The position numbers and the translations under genes were made by a program. The notes beneath the pieces are model-generated. The model did not search any database. It was not told the DNA's origin and saw only the letters and a list, made by a program, of their open reading frames with translations. Positions 52,078-60,407 of a stretch of 64,000 nucleotides of DNA are shown here, one piece after another. Numbering within the stretch: position 1 is the stretch's first letter; each line of letters begins with the position of its first letter. Source of the stretch: CAZRHR01 sp964578885 (GTDB taxonomy: Bacteria; Bacteroidota; Bacteroidia; CAIKAF01); NCBI GenBank assembly GCA_964578885.1, contig CAZOEO010000005.1, positions 62,001 to 126,000 on the forward strand, written 5' to 3'.

Positions 52078-53674
52078 AATATCGGTTAGGTAAATTGGTG
52101 CGTAAGCCAAACCAGAACCAGCTGGTCATCTGGGTAGATTGGGTATTTTCAAAATGCCTTAGCCGGGTTCCGGCTTCTATACGAAACCCATAAGCCGGAT
52201 TCAGAATGTACGCGGCAGAAAGTTCCAGTACCATCAGGGATGTGCGCAGGCCTTGACCCACCACGTTGCCATATTCCTGAGGATGATTTAAATCCAGATT
52301 ATAAATATTTTGCCCATAATTCATTCCAGCAGAATCCAAGCCAACTATGGCATAGCTTAAACGGGAATTAAACATCCATCGGTCGGTGCGATATTTCAGG
52401 AATCCAAGTAATTCCCAAAAATTGGCGCCCAAAGGATGAGCCAGACTTTGGTTATAATGCGCGTAATTCTGGTTGGTTCGCCAGTGATTATACGTATAAG
52501 GACGGACATAATTGAACTCAGTCTGTAAATGTAATCCCTTCAATCCAAATACATTGAAATATTTATATCCCAATTGAAACGCCTGCTTATTGGCCCTCCA
52601 TCCGGATTGGGTTTTGCCTAAAAAGTTTCCAAGGTTCAATTCATCCAACATCAATTGACCATACAACTGATGACTGGCGGTAATCTGCCATTTCAAATTA
52701 GCACCAAGTAGGGCATTATCATAAGATCCCAAACCATATTCCACAGGACGGAAAAAGATAATGGGATTCATGTAACTCCATTCCAAACCTCTATTCACAC
52801 CCGTGCTATCCGTTCCGCTAAACATGACGCCTTCGAACAAACCCAGATTTAATCCACGGGCAATGTTGAAATCCAGGTAATGAAATGCACCATACTTCTT
52901 TGTATTCAGGTTGTCTCCTGCCAAACTTGGACGAATGTCCTGAAACTCTCCCCAAAGATTGGTGTACTTAAATCGCCAGAATTGAGTGTTGATTTTCAGG
53001 TAAGGATAATTAAAAGCCACATCGGAGAGCAACAAAGAGCGATAACCATCACCAATGAAATTTTTACCAATCCCAAACTCAATATCCACCCATTGTGCCG
53101 GAGCAAAAACCACATAACCATTGGCCCAGGCATAATCGTACCCCACCGTTTTAAACGGCTTCGACCGACCTTGTCCGGGAATGATGCCCATGGTATCGGC
53201 CACATCAGACAAATAACCCGGCAAAGCGGCCTGGTTTTCATAAAAATCCGAATAAAAAGAAAACATTTTTCCCAGATTACCACGCACGGTAACACCACGG
53301 GTGTTGGTCCACAAGGTTTTATCTCCGGAGAAATCACGCCCCATGGTAAAATCAAACGCAGGATTAACCAAAATTTGACCCTGGGGAAAAGAAATCCGAA
53401 CCAAATCTTCCGAAAAAAGTTTACGGCCAGTCCAGGTACGGGCGAAACTCCCACGATACGGCTTTACGCCCAGAACTGAATCCGGATTAATAATTGGCCG
53501 AAGGGCCGATAAACGATAGGGCTTTACTGCGGAAAAAAAAGGAGCCCTGGTCTCATGAGCAGCCGCTTCTAATTGCAATTGATACTCATTAAAAAAAGGC
53601 TGATGGAAGTGCTGTGCCTGAAGCAAGGCTATTGTTCCCCAAAAGCCTGCGAAAACGGGGATCAAAAATTTCAT
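52067..53674 (-). CDS. Wzi/RemB-like outer-membrane beta-barrel protein
   Basis: 535 residues from the ATG at 53674 (MKFLIPVFAGFWGTIALLQAQ signal); a TTG further up is not needed. The body is a series of beta strands with NFIGDGYRSLLLSDVAFNYPYLKINTQFW, which resembles the capsule-assembly Wzi family and the Flavobacterium gliding protein RemB (IGDGYRSLLLSD-type segment). A role in surface polysaccharide attachment or in gliding is possible. It is first in a minus-strand unit with two sensor kinases, which suggests that surface state and signalling are linked. Confidence 0.65.
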   Translation of the reverse strand: MKFLIPVFAGFWGTIALLQAQHFHQPFFNEYQLQLEAAAHETRAPFFSAVKPYRLSALRPIINPDSVLGVKPYRGSFARTWTGRKLFSEDLVRISFPQGQILVNPAFDFTMGRDFSGDKTLWTNTRGVTVRGNLGKMFSFYSDFYENQAALPGYLSDVADTMGIIPGQGRSKPFKTVGYDYAWANGYVVFAPAQWVDIEFGIGKNFIGDGYRSLLLSDVAFNYPYLKINTQFWRFKYTNLWGEFQDIRPSLAGDNLNTKKYGAFHYLDFNIARGLNLGLFEGVMFSGTDSTGVNRGLEWSYMNPIIFFRPVEYGLGSYDNALLGANLKWQITASHQLYGQLMLDELNLGNFLGKTQSGWRANKQAFQLGYKYFNVFGLKGLHLQTEFNYVRPYTYNHWRTNQNYAHYNQSLAHPLGANFWELLGFLKYRTDRWMFNSRLSYAIVGLDSAGMNYGQNIYNLDLNHPQEYGNVVGQGLRTSLMVLELSAAYILNPAYGFRIEAGTRLRHFENTQSTQMTSWFWFGLRTNLPNRYYDW

Positions 53675-53731
53675 GCCCAAATATATCCCTGAATTTTCAA
53701 AAACATTCTATTATATAAATTAAAACCAAAA

Positions 53732-55249
53732 TCAACTATGGGAAGAAAGGGTTGATTGAAGCGCAATAAGGGCTTCTGCCATGATGCGCTGGTCTGCCAA
53801 ACGCGGCACTTTATGCTGCCCCCCAAGTTTTCCTTCCGCTTTCATGTAAGCCTGAAAACTTCCCGGTTGTAATGGTAAAATCCGAAGGGGACGCGTTACT
53901 TTACCATCTATCAAATCTTTGTAATACACATTTCTCCGACACATAGCCCGATCCAAGGCCAGGGCAAAAGCATCCAAATCAGTGGGCAATCGATCAAATT
54001 CTACCAGCCAATCATGGCCGGGCAAGCCCCCTTCCTCTGGCTGAACAAGCGGCGCCACATGAAATTCGCGGACGGTCGCCTCACTTTCGACCAATACTTC
54101 CTGCATGGCGCCTTCCACTTCTTCGGCGATCACGTGTTCTCCAAACGCTGAAATAAAATGTTTGATTCGTCCCGTCACTACAATTCTGTAGGGATTCAAT
54201 GAAACAAACTTGACCGTATCGCCGATGAGATAGCCCCATAAACCTGCATTCGTGTGCAAAACAATCGCATAATTTTCGCCAAGCTGTACGTCTGCTAAAG
54301 CATAACGAGTCGGCTGAGGAAGATGTGCTTCTTTTATCGGAATAAATTCATAAAAAATACCCACCCAGGTTTGCAGCAAAAGGCCAGGTTTTTCCTGTTC
54401 GTCCTGAAAAGCGATAAAACCTTCACTTGCGGGATATGTTTCAATCGTTTTTACAGATTTACCAAGACTTTCTTCAAATTTTTTTCGGTAAGGCGAATAA
54501 TTCACACCTCCATATACGTAAAGACTGAGATTCGGAAAGATTTCCCTGACATTCTTTTTACCAGTAACGGTTAAAAGCCGATCCAGATACATTTGGGCCC
54601 AGGAGGGAATTCCTCCGATTAAACGCATGTCTTGCTTCACCGTTTCGCGAACAATGGCATCGAGCTTGGTTTCCCAGTCATCAATACAATTGGTTTCCCA
54701 GGAAGGCAACTGATTTTTCCTAATCCAGCCCGGAATATGATGGTTTACAATGCCTGAAAGTCTGCCGGTGAGAATGCCTCCTACTTTTTCCAACACAGGA
54801 CTTCCGGATAAAAAAATCATGCCACCATCAAAAGCACTGGCGTCGCCGGTTTCCGCCACATAACAGAACACAGCGTTTCGAGCCGATCCCACATGGAAAG
54901 GCACGGAATCTTTGGAAATGGGAATCAGTTTGGTTCCACTGGTGGTTCCGCTGGTTTTGGCAAAATATAAAGGCTTTCCGGGCCAAAGCACATCCGATTC
55001 ACCCGCTACCACACGAGAAATGTAGGGCCGAAGCTGTTCATAATCGGCCACAGGAATCTGCGCTTTAAACGAATCGTAGTCCCGAATATTCTGAAAATGA
55101 TGGTCCCGGCCGAAGGCTGTGTTTTTTGCCTTTTCAACCAGACGATGGCGAAGTTGCTGCTGATCTAACAGTGCCCGCCTTGCTTTTCTCCGTATTCCGG
55201 CCGCCATTAAGCGCGCCAGAGGCAATATTAATGCTGATTTCCAACCCAT
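53732..55249 (-). CDS. GH3-family acyl-adenylating enzyme
   Basis: 505 residues. The family is named after plant auxin-amido synthetases but is common in Bacteroidota. It belongs to the ANL superfamily: the phosphate-binding loop is FAKTSGTTSGTKLIPIS, the middle motif is YVYGGVNYSPYRKKFEESLG with YPASEGF for the adenylate, and the hinge region VVTGRIKHFISAFGEHV precedes the C-terminal lid. It should adenylate a carboxylic acid and pass it to an amine. The natural substrate in bacteria is not known. The gene follows the M23 gene by three bases. Confidence 0.92.
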   Translation of the reverse strand: MGWKSALILPLARLMAAGIRRKARRALLDQQQLRHRLVEKAKNTAFGRDHHFQNIRDYDSFKAQIPVADYEQLRPYISRVVAGESDVLWPGKPLYFAKTSGTTSGTKLIPISKDSVPFHVGSARNAVFCYVAETGDASAFDGGMIFLSGSPVLEKVGGILTGRLSGIVNHHIPGWIRKNQLPSWETNCIDDWETKLDAIVRETVKQDMRLIGGIPSWAQMYLDRLLTVTGKKNVREIFPNLSLYVYGGVNYSPYRKKFEESLGKSVKTIETYPASEGFIAFQDEQEKPGLLLQTWVGIFYEFIPIKEAHLPQPTRYALADVQLGENYAIVLHTNAGLWGYLIGDTVKFVSLNPYRIVVTGRIKHFISAFGEHVIAEEVEGAMQEVLVESEATVREFHVAPLVQPEEGGLPGHDWLVEFDRLPTDLDAFALALDRAMCRRNVYYKDLIDGKVTRPLRILPLQPGSFQAYMKAEGKLGGQHKVPRLADQRIMAEALIALQSTLSSHS

Positions 55250-55252
55250 TGG

Positions 55253-56128
55253 TTAAAATTGAATCATGGATTCCGGATCCAGGGGAGTCCCATTGAACCA
55301 AAGCTCAAAATGCAAAAATGGGCCTTTTCCCTGTTCCAGGGATTTTCCGGCAATACCAATCGGTTCTCCGGCACGAACAAAACTGCCCACTTTTTTCAAT
55401 AAAGTAGCATTATTCTGATAAATAGACACCAGATTTCCAGGATGTTGAACCGCCAGGACATAACCTGTTTCGGCGGTCCATCCGGCAAAAACCACCGTAC
55501 CTTCCAGACAAGCCAACACAGGAGATTCCTCCGAGGTCATCACGTCTACGCCAAAATCTTTGGTTTCCCGCTGAAAGGGAGAAATGACTTTTCCCCGTAA
55601 AGGCGGAAAGAAGAGCATGCCTTCCAAGGCATTGTTTTGCTGAATCCTGGGCTGAACAGTAAAGCGTTCTTCTTCCTCTACGGCTTCTCTCAACTGCGCT
55701 TCTGCACGACTTATCCGATTCACCGGTTGTACCAAACGAAGTGCGGAGTCAGGTTTTTCCGGCATCGGTTCTTCCCACTTTTTTCCGCTGGCCACTTGCT
55801 GAAAAACCATGAGTAAACGCGCCTGATCTAACATCGCTGCTTCTAGAGAATCTGCCGTTTTAGAAAGGGAACGTACCAATTTGCGCTGCTCCACGTCGGC
55901 GTAACCGGGAATATACTCGCGCAGCCCCGTGAAAGCCACCAAATAAAGGGTGAGACTCACCATCACCAACACGAGAAAAGAAAGTACCACCACAATGTTC
56001 CAACCAGAAAGCCGAAAGGTGTATTTGGCCTCGTAATGGTCGTCGTGCATCACCAAAATCCGATACCGATACTTCCATTTCTCGAAAAAGTTGGGTTTGG
56101 CGGGACGATGCGCTTTTTTTTGTGCCAT
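55253..56128 (-). CDS. Membrane-anchored M23-type protein without intact zinc ligands
   Basis: 291 residues from the ATG at 56128. A basic cytoplasmic start (KWKYRYRILVMHDDHYEAKYTFRLS) is followed by one membrane helix (NIVVVLSFLVLVMVSLTLYLVAF), a coiled-coil stalk and a LytM/M23 domain. Active M23 enzymes have HxxxD and HxH; here the places read RETKDFGVD and FLHFELW, so the first His of each pair is missing. It is therefore probably a regulator of amidases like EnvC or a scaffold, not a hydrolase. It lies between GH3 and a radical SAM gene with very short gaps. Confidence 0.82.
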   Translation of the reverse strand: MAQKKAHRPAKPNFFEKWKYRYRILVMHDDHYEAKYTFRLSGWNIVVVLSFLVLVMVSLTLYLVAFTGLREYIPGYADVEQRKLVRSLSKTADSLEAAMLDQARLLMVFQQVASGKKWEEPMPEKPDSALRLVQPVNRISRAEAQLREAVEEEERFTVQPRIQQNNALEGMLFFPPLRGKVISPFQRETKDFGVDVMTSEESPVLACLEGTVVFAGWTAETGYVLAVQHPGNLVSIYQNNATLLKKVGSFVRAGEPIGIAGKSLEQGKGPFLHFELWFNGTPLDPESMIQF

Positions 56129-56134
56129 AAACAA

Positions 56135-57160
56135 TCAGTTGGCCCAGACAGAAGTCCCTTCTGTGCAGTTGGTACAAATATCGATTTCTTTTCTAGACCG
56201 CAAAATAGAAGCTCTAAACTGCTGATAACGTTCCCCGTACCAAATCTCCTTCATGGTTTGGTGCTGAAAGTCGCCCAAAACATGTTGGGCATCTTTATCG
56301 AAACAGCAAGGCACCACTTTTCCATCCCAGGTTACCACGCAACCTTGCCACATTCGCCAGCAATGGTTCATTAATTCTCCCCGAATTTCCCAGGTTCCAT
56401 CGGGCAATTTACGATAACGACTTCGGGCATCATTTTCCAGAATGAGGGGATGATCGTCGCCCGGCGCATAGATTTGTGCCGTTTTCATGACCACTTTATC
56501 CGCACCAATCTCTTTGGCTTTTCGAGCAATAAGGGGTAATTCCTTTTCATTGGGCTTCAACACCAAAGCTTGCACAACCAATTCGGGAAACGCGCTATTG
56601 GCTGCTTTTTTTGCGTCTACCAGGTTTTGTAATCCTTCCCAGACTTTGTCCAGCTTGCCTCCTACCCGATATGCTTCGTAGGATGCTTGTGTGGCGCCAT
56701 CCACCGAAATAATCATCCGATGCAATCCACTTTCCACCACACGTTTGGCGGTATCCTTAGACAAATAATGTCCATTGGTGCTGGTGGCCGTAAAAATCTT
56801 ATGATCTGCGGCATACCGAACCATATCCAGGAATTTAGGATGCAGAAAAGGTTCTCCTTGAAAATAAAAAGTCAGATATTGGAGATGTGGCGCCACATCG
56901 GCAATGATTTTCCGATATAATTCCTGGTCCAACATGCCCGTGGGTCGTGAAAAAGAGCGGAGGCCACTTGGGCATTCCGGACATCTTAGGTTGCAGGCGG
57001 TGGTTGGTTCAATGGACATGGCCACGGGCAAGCCGGACATGCGGGGCAAGCCAAGGCGTTTGGAGCGATGGTAAGAAAAGAAAATGCGGCTTGCGTTCAG
57101 CAGGCGTGCCGGACTCAACTGAGCCACCATGGCATGCAGGGAAGCGACGCCGAAGATCAT
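56135..57160 (-). CDS. Radical SAM protein with SPASM domain
   Basis: 341 residues. The 4Fe-4S motif CNLRCPEC is at residues 56-63, followed by the partial barrel with LTFYFQGEPFLHP. The C-terminal SPASM part has CWRMWQGCVVTWDGKVVPCCFDKD and CTNC for auxiliary clusters. Such proteins modify peptides or cofactors; no substrate peptide gene is visible nearby. The ATG overlaps the rbfA stop by four bases, so translation is coupled to it. Confidence 0.9.
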   Translation of the reverse strand: MIFGVASLHAMVAQLSPARLLNASRIFFSYHRSKRLGLPRMSGLPVAMSIEPTTACNLRCPECPSGLRSFSRPTGMLDQELYRKIIADVAPHLQYLTFYFQGEPFLHPKFLDMVRYAADHKIFTATSTNGHYLSKDTAKRVVESGLHRMIISVDGATQASYEAYRVGGKLDKVWEGLQNLVDAKKAANSAFPELVVQALVLKPNEKELPLIARKAKEIGADKVVMKTAQIYAPGDDHPLILENDARSRYRKLPDGTWEIRGELMNHCWRMWQGCVVTWDGKVVPCCFDKDAQHVLGDFQHQTMKEIWYGERYQQFRASILRSRKEIDICTNCTEGTSVWAN

Positions 57161-57519
57161 GATTCAGGCTGGTCCTTCTCGTTGCGGTCCAACAATTGGG
57201 AGATGCGGTCGGCGTAGGCGGCAGAATCGTCATGGAAGAAGGCCAGTTCCGGCACAATGCGAAGTTGATGACGCAGTTTCTGACCGAGGATGTAGCGGAT
57301 TTTCGATTTGTTGTCTTCGAGTTTTTCCATGACGGCCGGGGCGGGTTCTTTGCCAAAAATGCTGAAATAGACTTTGGCAAAAGAGAGGTCTGGAGACACG
57401 CGCACCACGGTGGCGGTAACCATGCTACCGGGTGAAACCCAAGCGAGGTCACGAAGGATAAGTTCACCGATTTCTTTGAGAATCAGTCTGGCTACTTTTT
57501 GTTGTCGCGTGGTTTCCAT
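57157..57519 (-). CDS. rbfA: Ribosome-binding factor A
   Basis: 120 residues from the ATG at 57519. TTRQQKVARLILKEIGELI at the start and VVRVSPDLSFAKVYFSIFG in the middle match RbfA, a KH-like factor for 30S maturation and 16S 5'-end processing. The C-terminal half (LRHQLRIVPELAFFHDDSAAYADRISQLL) includes the typical P-x-L-x-F-x-D-x-S pattern. It heads the unit rbfA, radical SAM, M23, GH3. Confidence 0.94.
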   Translation of the reverse strand: METTRQQKVARLILKEIGELILRDLAWVSPGSMVTATVVRVSPDLSFAKVYFSIFGKEPAPAVMEKLEDNKSKIRYILGQKLRHQLRIVPELAFFHDDSAAYADRISQLLDRNEKDQPES

Positions 57520-57553
57520 GGTGGTTTTATGTCTGCCCGGAGGGGATGAGGCA

Positions 57554-57561
57554 CAAAGGTA
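57554..57561 (-). promoter_or_regulatory. -7 box of the rbfA operon
   Basis: Perfect TACCTTTG on the minus strand, 34 bases before the ATG. Confidence 0.6.
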
Positions 57562-57627
57562 CAAAATCCTGAGGAAGGGTTTGGGAGAAAAAGAGTGGGT
57601 TGCGGGATGAAAAAAGCGAGATTTTTT

Positions 57628-57657
57628 TTGGAAAAATGGGATGTGCCTTTATCTTTG
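57628..57657 (+). promoter_or_regulatory. Promoter of tRNA-Asn
   Basis: TTG at 57628 and TATCTTTG at 57650-57657, 22 bases between element starts. The mature tRNA begins 35 bases further on. Confidence 0.7.
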
Positions 57658-57691
57658 CAATCCGAATTTAATGGCAATGCCATTTCGTTCT

Positions 57692-57765
57692 TCCTCCTTA
57701 GCTCAGTTGGTTAGAGCATCTGACTGTTAATCAGAGGGTCGCTGGTTCAAGTCCAGCAGGGGGAG
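57692..57765 (+). tRNA. tRNA-Asn (GUU)
   Basis: 74 bases. Acceptor TCCTCCT/AGGGGGA with one G-U pair, D arm GCTCAGTTGGTTAGAGC, anticodon loop CTGTTAA with anticodon GTT, T arm GCTGGTTCAAGTCCAGC. CCA is not encoded. It is followed by a terminator and an accessory region. Confidence 0.97.
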
Positions 57766-57771
57766 CAGAAA
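57760..57771 (+). repeat. Direct repeat at the tRNA-Asn 3' end (possible att site)
   Basis: GGGGAGCAGAAA at the tRNA 3' end is repeated exactly at 59482-59493, beyond the toxin-antitoxin operon. Confidence 0.55.
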
Positions 57772-57798
57772 GCCTCACAGCAATGTGAGGCTTTTTTT
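57771..57798 (+). terminator. Terminator after tRNA-Asn
   Basis: AGCCTCACA / TGTGAGGCT with loop GCAA followed by a T run. Confidence 0.85.
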
Positions 57799-57837
57799 GT
57801 TTGTTTTGAAAGTGACTATGTATTGCTACTCCAAAGG

Positions 57838-58275
57838 CTAAAACGGCTGGGGTTCAATCATCGGAAGAAAGGCATTATGCAAAGGCGTACCTTTAAAAGA
57901 AGCAAACATTACACCTCTCGTAGTGGAAATGGAGATGCTGTTTACAATATCTAATAACTGCTGTGGCAAAGCGATTTTCCCCGTAGATTCAGTTTTGATT
58001 ATCGCATCAAAGTTCTTTAGTTCAAATATGCAATTCACAGAAATTGCTCCTAGGGCTATAGATTGATTTTCGGTGAGTATTTCAACATGAACGATGGCAA
58101 ACAGGAGTTTATCTAGAGCATCTACTTTAGTTTCAATATTGATATTGAATTTAAAATTGCCGGGATTGATCGTTCCTGGAGCGAGCATATATTGATTACT
58201 GCTAAGTAATTCTATGCCCTTTAGTTGAATTTCAATATTCCTACTTTTACTCGTTTCTATTTTCTTTCGTTTCAT
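57838..58275 (-). CDS. SecB-like chaperone of a toxin-antitoxin operon
   Basis: 145 residues, cytoplasmic. The strand-rich middle (KFNINIETKVDALDKLLFAIVHVEI, AISVNCIFELKNFD) and the ending NSISISTTRGVMFASFKGTPLHNAFLPMIEP follow the SecB layout, where a beta sheet is followed by a helix beginning with a TRG motif and a proline-rich tail. It is third in an operon after a RelE/HigB-like toxin and an XRE antitoxin, the same order as HigB1-HigA1-SecB(Rv1957) of Mycobacterium tuberculosis. It should protect the antitoxin from degradation. The SecB assignment is from pattern memory and needs a profile search. Confidence 0.6.
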   Translation of the reverse strand: MKRKKIETSKSRNIEIQLKGIELLSSNQYMLAPGTINPGNFKFNINIETKVDALDKLLFAIVHVEILTENQSIALGAISVNCIFELKNFDAIIKTESTGKIALPQQLLDIVNSISISTTRGVMFASFKGTPLHNAFLPMIEPQPF

Positions 58276-58311
58276 TTTATAACAAATTATTGCCTAGCCC
58301 GTGTATAGCTT

Positions 58312-58713
58312 TTATATAGGTTTGTCTTTATAAGAAATTGGATCTTCGTTCACGGAATAATTTTTCGTTGAATACGTAATGTACTGGTATGAAGCGGCAG
58401 AAAATGTATTTGTATAGACATCCTTTACTTGTTTTTGCGCAAAAAGTACAGCAATCTCCACACCGAGAACCTGCGAAATTTGCACAAGTGTTTCAACCGT
58501 AAAATTATGAGCACCACTCAACCACTTTGAAATTTCAGGTTGAGTTTTGTTTAGCTCCGAGGCAAATCTAGTCTTTGACCAACCTTTAGACCTGATGAGA
58601 TCTTCAATATTGGCTGCCAATTGCATTTTGACATTTGTTTGCTCCATTTCCAAAGGAGTTGCCTCATTCTGTAATTCTTGGATTAATGGGCTATTATATT
58701 CTCTCGCTTTCAT
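58312..58713 (-). CDS. XRE-family antitoxin (HigA-like) with C-terminal tail
   Basis: 133 residues. Residues 35-95 are a Cro/XRE helix-turn-helix (IEDLIRSKGWSKTRFASELNKTQPEISKWLSG, then HNFTVETLVQISQVLGVEIAVLF). A tail of about 35 residues rich in Tyr, Ser and Asn follows (SAASYQYITYSTKNYSVNED). Antitoxins of chaperone-assisted systems carry such a C-terminal chaperone-addiction segment, so the tail fits the SecB-like partner. It starts 20 bases after the toxin gene and should also repress the operon. Confidence 0.8.
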   Translation of the reverse strand: MKAREYNSPLIQELQNEATPLEMEQTNVKMQLAANIEDLIRSKGWSKTRFASELNKTQPEISKWLSGAHNFTVETLVQISQVLGVEIAVLFAQKQVKDVYTNTFSAASYQYITYSTKNYSVNEDPISYKDKPI

Positions 58714-58733
58714 GATGTTGTCTGTTTTGTTTG

Positions 58734-59231
58734 TTATTCTTCGTCTTCAAAAAAGTAAAAATTACCTTCCAGTTCTGGCTTGTCTCTCGACATGTATATT
58801 TCTCCGCTGTCCATTCGCCTTGCTATGTCTTTGGCGTATTCAATCATTCTTGTCGCTTCCTCAGTCAACTTTGTATCATCTTGCCATGCCATCGTTTCCT
58901 TTGTTTTCAACCCGCCACCTCCGAGAATTATAACGTCTGAACCGTATCTGATGCAATACAATCTTAGATTTTTTTCGGGCAGATCGTACAATGCACAAAC
59001 ACCATCGCCATACCGACCTTCAAAATGCTTGAAATAAGAATGCCTTGCACCATGCTTTGTACCTATTAGCTTCAGCCTGTTATTTATATCTCTTACTTCT
59101 TCCCTGAAATCAGCTATGTTTTCGTTTATAAAAACATCATACAGCGTCAAACCTCCTCTTTCTGGAATGATGGAATACACTGTACACTGCCTTCCACTCA
59201 AAAGACTTAATTTGACAATCTCGTATTCCAC
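58734..59231 (-). CDS. RelE/HigB-like toxin
   Basis: 165 residues from a GTG start. The core NRLKLIGTKHGARHSYFKHFEGRYGDGVCALYDLPEKNLRLYCIRYGSDVIILGGGGLKTKETMAWQ, read in pieces, matches the RelE/ParE superfamily: GDGVxxLYDLP, then a basic LRLYCIRYGSDVIIL strand, then a GGGGLK turn. Toxins of this type usually cut mRNA at the ribosome. It is somewhat longer than typical HigB, with an N-terminal beta region and an acidic C-terminal extension (NFYFFEDEE). It is first in the three-gene operon, with an inverted repeat just upstream. Confidence 0.75.
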   Translation of the reverse strand: MEYEIVKLSLLSGRQCTVYSIIPERGGLTLYDVFINENIADFREEVRDINNRLKLIGTKHGARHSYFKHFEGRYGDGVCALYDLPEKNLRLYCIRYGSDVIILGGGGLKTKETMAWQDDTKLTEEATRMIEYAKDIARRMDSGEIYMSRDKPELEGNFYFFEDEE

Positions 59232-59255
59232 TTGGCTTTTAGCCTATAAATGATG

Positions 59256-59278
59256 TATAATTTAACTTTTAACGTATA
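59256..59278 (-). promoter_or_regulatory. Possible operator of the toxin-antitoxin operon
   Basis: An imperfect inverted repeat TATAATTTAA ... TTAACGTATA (eight of ten positions match) lies 25 bases upstream of the toxin GTG. It is a plausible site for the XRE antitoxin. Confidence 0.4.
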
Positions 59279-59460
59279 AAAGGCGGGGGATTTACATCCT
59301 TTTTCAAATTTAAGAAGACATTTCCACATTTTCATAACTTATAAGTTAATTTTATGCTTTAACATCGACCAAACACTAGTTGTCGCCAATATAAATCCAC
59401 CTAAAATTTTGTTAAGCAAGTAATTAAGTGTTGCATAAGCACGCAACTCATCCCAGAATT

Positions 59461-59493
59461 GGTTCGAGAATAGACCATTGTGGGGAGCAGAAA
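59461..59493 (+). repeat. tRNA-3'-end-like remnant
   Basis: GGTTCGAG followed by GACCATTG and the exact 12-mer GGGGAGCAGAAA looks like a decayed T arm plus acceptor end of a tRNA-Asn-like gene. It is followed at once by a terminator, as the intact tRNA is. It probably marks the right edge of an integrated element. Confidence 0.5.
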
Positions 59494-59497
59494 AATC

Positions 59498-59528
59498 AAG
59501 GGGTTACATAAACGTAACCCCTTTTTTA
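59498..59528 (+). terminator. Terminator after the tRNA remnant
   Basis: AAGGGGTTAC / GTAACCCCTT with loop ATAAAC and six T residues. Confidence 0.85.
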
Positions 59529-59765
59529 TTTCCCATTGTAACACAAATCGAATTTTTTGGGGTTTCACTTGCTGCAATAACCTTGTGAGTGAATGCGGCT
59601 TTTTTTGTCTTTCAGCGAGCATTTTTTCAATGATCTTGTCCAGGGAAAATGAATATTTTTGAGACAAATCAAACTAATCATGAAAAGAAAGCCAATCGAC
59701 TTTCCAAGGCGTTGGGGATGATTAACCATACCCTTGTCAAAGATGAAATTTAAACTGAGATAAAA

Positions 59766-60182
59766 ATGAAAAAGCTATATTTTACTTCAACCATACTAAC
59801 ACTGCTTTTATCTTTTGGATGCGGTGATATTACACCTAAGAAAAAAGACAAAAATCCTGAAAGCGATAGGGTGTTTTTAGAATTAACTGAGAGGGAAATG
59901 AACGGCATTAAAATTAGTTTAGAACAGGGCGTTGAAATCTGTGGGTGCATAAAAACATCAAGCAAGGATTTTGAAGCAGTATGGGCTGCGGCTTGTACGG
60001 TAAAAAATGGACTTACAGATGTGGGCGTTTGGGCGATTACAAAAAATGCAGGTACATTTAGTTCTGTATCGGCCTATACCACACTCGTCAGTGATTTTGG
60101 AGAACATCCTGATGTATCCATGAGGGACGACGGATTTCAAGAGGCTCATGACAAGGCAAAAGAAATGTTTCCATGTAAATAA
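59766..60182 (+). CDS. Small lipoprotein of unknown function
   Basis: 138 residues. Signal MKKLYFTSTILTLLLSFGC has lipobox SFGC. The mature part has a pair of close cysteines (EICGCIK), another in AAACTVKNG and one at the end (MFPCK), which may form disulfides. No family is recognised. It is a single gene between two terminators in the accessory region. Confidence 0.7.
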   Translation: MKKLYFTSTILTLLLSFGCGDITPKKKDKNPESDRVFLELTEREMNGIKISLEQGVEICGCIKTSSKDFEAVWAAACTVKNGLTDVGVWAITKNAGTFSSVSAYTTLVSDFGEHPDVSMRDDGFQEAHDKAKEMFPCK

Positions 60183-60257
60183 GTTGTTTTAAAGCCCAAA
60201 GGTCAAGCATCACTTAGGCTCATCACTAAAAGATTCGGGTTAAGCAAATTATTTCAC

Positions 60258-60280
60258 AAGGGGCTTCCCGCCCCTTTTTT
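60258..60280 (+). terminator. Rho-independent terminator
   Basis: AAGGGGC / GCCCCTT with loop TTCCC followed by a T run. Confidence 0.8.
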
Positions 60281-60407
60281 ATTCCTTCGTGTACTGGGGC
60301 TGTGCTTTTCGAACAGGTTCAATGGATACAAAATAGCCGGTTTAAGGAACAAAAAACACCCTTTTATCAACTTAAAAACACATCTCTAACGTCCAAACAA
60401 TAAAAAT

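Larger units (their letters stand above)
59232..59765. other. Spacer around the right edge of the toxin-antitoxin element
   Basis: The operator, tRNA-like remnant and terminator are listed separately. Between and after them I see no gene; short frames at 59401-59667 are spurious. Confidence 0.4.
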
